NCBI GenBank assembly: GCA_945897465.1 | Contig: CAMDFK010000005.1 | Coordinates: 91,848-155,818, forward strand | Reading direction: 5' to 3' | Source of the DNA: Limnohabitans sp. Rim8 | Lineage (GTDB): Bacteria > Pseudomonadota > Gammaproteobacteria > Burkholderiales > Burkholderiaceae_C | Length of the DNA: 63,971 nucleotides | Translations under genes and position numbers: made by a program | Shown here: piece by piece, positions 61,270-63,971 of the stretch | Numbering within the stretch: position 1 is the first letter of the stretch | Layout of the letters: each line of letters opens with the position of its first letter | The notes under the pieces: model-generated | The model's input: only the letters and a program-made list of their open reading frames with translations | Databases searched by the model: none | What the model was told of the DNA's origin: nothing

Positions 61270-63971
61270 ATGAACGCTCCTTTGCCCGAATCGATCCGCC
61301 AGGCTTTAGAGACGGTGACGCTGGACGACAAATACAGCCTCGATGTGGGCCGCGCTTTCATGAGCGGTGTGCAGGCCCTGGTCAAGCTGCCCATGTTGCA
61401 ACGCCAGCGTGACGCCTTGCAGGGCAAAAACACCGCAGGCTTCATTAGCGGCTACCGGGGATCGCCGTTGGGCAGTTACGACCAGTCACTGTGGAAAGCC
61501 AAAGACCACCTCAAGGCCCAGCACATCGTCTTCCAGCCCGGGGTGAACGAAGAATTGGCCGCCACCGCTTTGTGGGGCACACAGCAACTGGGCTTTGCGC
61601 CGCCCGGCACCAACAAGTTCGACGGCGTCTTCGGCGTCTGGTACGGCAAAGGCCCAGGTGTGGACCGTTGCTCGGACGTCTTCAAACACGCCAACATGGC
61701 AGGCACCACCCCGTGGGGCGGCGTGCTGGCCGTGGCGGGCGACGACCATGTGGCCAAAAGCTCCACCGCTGCGCACCAGAGTGACCACATCTTCAAGGCT
61801 TGCGGCCTGCCCGTGTTTTTTCCTGCCAGCGTGCAAGATATCCTGGATCAAGGCTTGCATGCCTTGGCCCTGAGCCGCTTTGCAGGCATTTGGTCGGGCA
61901 TGAAGACGATTCAAGAAATTGTCGAATCCAGTGCCACCGCGCACATCGACCCCGAGCGCGTCCAAATCGTGCTGCCCGAGTTTGTGATGCCCCCCGGTGG
62001 TGTGCATATCCGCTGGCCCGACACCGCACTCGAACAAGAAGCGCGTTTGTTCGACTACAAGTGGTATGCGGCCTTGGCTTACATCCGCGCCAACAAGCTC
62101 AACCACAACGTCATCCAAGGCCCCAACGACCGCTTCGGCCTGATCGCCAGCGGCAAGGCCTACAACGACACACGCCAAGCTCTGCTCGATTTGGGTCTGG
62201 ACGATGCCACCTGCCAACGCCTAGGCATTCGGGTACACAAAGTCGGTGTGGTCTGGCCTCTTGAATCGCACACCACCCGCGAGTTCGCCACCGGATTGCG
62301 CGAGATTTTGGTGGTCGAAGAAAAGCGCCAGGTCATCGAATACCAACTCAAGGAAGAGCTCTACAACTGGCGTGACGACGTGCGCCCCACCATCGTGGGC
62401 AAATTCGATGAAGCCGGCGGCGATAGCGCGGGTGGTGAATGGTCAACGCCCAATCCGACCCAACGCACTTTGCTGCGGGCCAATGCCGACTTGACACCTG
62501 CGCTGATTGCCCGTGCCATTGCCAAACGCCTGAAAAAGCTGGGCGTAGATGCCGACACCACGGCCCGCATCGACGCGCACTTGGCCGTGCTGGATGCCAA
62601 GGAAAAGTCTCTGCAAACCCTGACCTTGGGTGCAGCGGCTGAGCGCACTCCTTGGTTCTGCTCCGGCTGCCCACACAACACCTCCACCAAGGTGCCCGAA
62701 GGCTCACGCGCCATGGCGGGCATCGGCTGCCACTTCATGAGCCTCTGGATGGACCGCAGCACCACAGGTTTCACCCAGATGGGTGGCGAAGGCGTGCCGT
62801 GGACCGGCCAGCAACCCTTCTGCACCGACCAGCACATTTTTGCCAACATCGGAGACGGCACTTATTTCCACAGCGGCATCTTGGCGGTGCGCCAAAGCGT
62901 GGCCTCGGGTGTGAACATCACCTACAAGATTTTGTACAACGACGCGGTGGCCATGACCGGTGGCCAGCCCGTGGGTGAACGTTCTGAGGGCCACAGCGTG
63001 GTGCAAATCGCCATGAGCATGAAGGCCGAAGGCGCTCAGCGCATCGTGGTCGTGACCGACGAGCCCGAAAAATACGAAGGCGTGGCTTTGGTGGATGGCG
63101 TGCGGGTGTTCCACCGCGACGAGCTCGACCGGATCCAGCGCGAGATGCGGGTCATCTTAGGCACCACCGTCATCATTTACGACCAGACCTGCGCCACCGA
63201 AAAACGCCGCCGCCGCAAGCGCGGCACCATGGTCGACCCGGCTGTGCGCGTGATGATCAACGAAGAGGTGTGCGAAGGCTGTGGCGACTGCGGCGTGCAA
63301 TCCAACTGCCTGTCGGTGGAACCTTTAGAGACGACTTTGGGCCGCAAGCGCACCATCAACCAAAGCACTTGCAACAAAGACACCAGCTGCCTCAACGGCT
63401 TTTGCCCCAGCTTTGTCACTGTAGAAGGCGGCACGTTCAAAAAGAAAGCCACAGCCTCTTCCACCAGCATCAACCCGGCCGGCCTGGGCGCCTTACCAGA
63501 ACCTGAACTGCCCCTCATCACCCAACCTTGGGGCATGGTGGTGGCAGGTGTGGGCGGCACGGGCATCATCACCATCGGTCAACTGCTGGGCATGGCGGCG
63601 CACATGGAAGGCAAAGGCATCGTCACACAGGACTCGGCAGGTTTGGCACAAAAAGGCGGCGCCACCTGGAGCCACATTTTGTTGGCCAACCACCAAGACG
63701 AGATCCGCACCACCCGCGTGAGCATGGCCGCGGCCGACCTGATCATCGGATGCGATCCGATCGTCAGCGCTTCCAAAGAAACCACTGTGCGCATGCGTGC
63801 AGGCCGCACCCATGTGGCCTTGAACAGCAACAGCACCCCTACGGCCGCCTTTGTGAAAAACGGCAATTGGCAAAACCCGGCGGAGCAATGTGTGGCTGAA
63901 ATCACCGCGCAAGTGGGTGTGGAAGGCGTGGGCGCATTTGACGCCGATACCTTGGCCAAACAGCTCATGGG
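61270..63971 (+). CDS. Indolepyruvate ferredoxin oxidoreductase, fused IorA-IorB type (3' partial)
   Basis: The frame is open to the end of the window with 900 residues visible; full proteins of this type have about 1150-1200. The N-terminal pyrimidine-binding part contains FISGYRGSPLGSYDQSLWKA. The TPP-binding part has WFCSGCPHNTSTKVPEGSRA and NIGDGTYFHSGILAVRQS. A ferredoxin-like segment near 668-720 has the Cys cluster CEGCGDCGVQSNC and CNKDTSCLNGFCPSF, and the gamma-like part starts with VAGVGGTGIITIGQLLGMAA. It oxidatively decarboxylates aryl or branched 2-oxoacids to acyl-CoA. The ATG at 61270 follows AGGACAG. Confidence 0.92.
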   Translation, partial: MNAPLPESIRQALETVTLDDKYSLDVGRAFMSGVQALVKLPMLQRQRDALQGKNTAGFISGYRGSPLGSYDQSLWKAKDHLKAQHIVFQPGVNEELAATALWGTQQLGFAPPGTNKFDGVFGVWYGKGPGVDRCSDVFKHANMAGTTPWGGVLAVAGDDHVAKSSTAAHQSDHIFKACGLPVFFPASVQDILDQGLHALALSRFAGIWSGMKTIQEIVESSATAHIDPERVQIVLPEFVMPPGGVHIRWPDTALEQEARLFDYKWYAALAYIRANKLNHNVIQGPNDRFGLIASGKAYNDTRQALLDLGLDDATCQRLGIRVHKVGVVWPLESHTTREFATGLREILVVEEKRQVIEYQLKEELYNWRDDVRPTIVGKFDEAGGDSAGGEWSTPNPTQRTLLRANADLTPALIARAIAKRLKKLGVDADTTARIDAHLAVLDAKEKSLQTLTLGAAAERTPWFCSGCPHNTSTKVPEGSRAMAGIGCHFMSLWMDRSTTGFTQMGGEGVPWTGQQPFCTDQHIFANIGDGTYFHSGILAVRQSVASGVNITYKILYNDAVAMTGGQPVGERSEGHSVVQIAMSMKAEGAQRIVVVTDEPEKYEGVALVDGVRVFHRDELDRIQREMRVILGTTVIIYDQTCATEKRRRRKRGTMVDPAVRVMINEEVCEGCGDCGVQSNCLSVEPLETTLGRKRTINQSTCNKDTSCLNGFCPSFVTVEGGTFKKKATASSTSINPAGLGALPEPELPLITQPWGMVVAGVGGTGIITIGQLLGMAAHMEGKGIVTQDSAGLAQKGGATWSHILLANHQDEIRTTRVSMAAADLIIGCDPIVSASKETTVRMRAGRTHVALNSNSTPTAAFVKNGNWQNPAEQCVAEITAQVGVEGVGAFDADTLAKQLM

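Overview
The window looks like a chromosomal segment of a high-GC betaproteobacterium of the order Burkholderiales, most likely family Comamonadaceae. This rests on protein style, on the abundance of Bug/Tct and TRAP carboxylate-uptake genes, and on the mnmG-rsmG-lysE-parA-parB order. It is inference from gene content, not a database match. No rRNA, tRNA, CRISPR array, transposase or integrase was recognised.

Layout. (1) 1-10,450: a roughly 9.6 kb catabolic island sits between a CoA-binding protein gene and an O-acetylhomoserine sulfhydrylase gene. It carries a four-domain rhodanese, a TauE/SafE exporter, TctCBA, an MmgE/PrpD protein, an SDR, an AtzE-like amidase and an AtzG/GatC-like small subunit. 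Diverged partial copies of the two flanking genes lie at the opposite ends, so the insertion left a footprint. (2) 10,367-31,160: mostly housekeeping and accessory metabolism. Genes include metY, a fluoroacetate-dehalogenase-like hydrolase, yebC, a HigBA-type module with a frameshifted toxin, an orphan Bug protein, an aminotransferase, a DadA-like oxidase, modABC, GTP-dependent pckG, a DMT transporter, a LysR regulator, a phosphoesterase, a universal stress gene behind an FNR-like box, a TetR regulator and phoD. (3) 31,172-46,965: acyl-CoA and carboxylate metabolism. This covers acuI, a CaiB-type CoA-transferase with an acyl-CoA dehydrogenase, a TRAP transporter with a TatT lipoprotein, dapD, a second TRAP system (DctPQM), a VapBC-like pair, and acetoacetyl-CoA synthetase whose gene carries an in-frame repeat insertion. 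(4) 47,050-50,758: a PduO-type adenosyltransferase, a D-lactate dehydrogenase-like flavoprotein and a BenE transporter. (5) 50,755-60,565: two related hybrid histidine kinases, parB, a small hydrolase, parA, two LysE exporters, rsmG and mnmG, all on the minus strand, with four parS-like sites. This suggests proximity to the replication origin. (6) 60,683-63,971: an Lrp/AsnC regulator divergent from an indolepyruvate ferredoxin oxidoreductase that runs off the window.

How the parts fit. The window describes a heterotroph that imports many organic acids (TTT, TRAP, BenE), channels them through CoA thioesters and 2-oxoacids, and makes sugars from them via PEP carboxykinase. The most novel piece is the island, a coherent but unassigned pathway that seems to combine import of a carboxylate, amide hydrolysis and handling of reduced or oxidised sulfur. 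Its SDR lacks the usual catalytic Ser and Tyr. The other strongest signals are the repeat-invaded acetoacetyl-CoA synthetase, the parS cluster inside rsmG/mnmG, the TatT-associated TRAP operon and the terminator-like hairpin directly in front of the dapD ribosome binding site.
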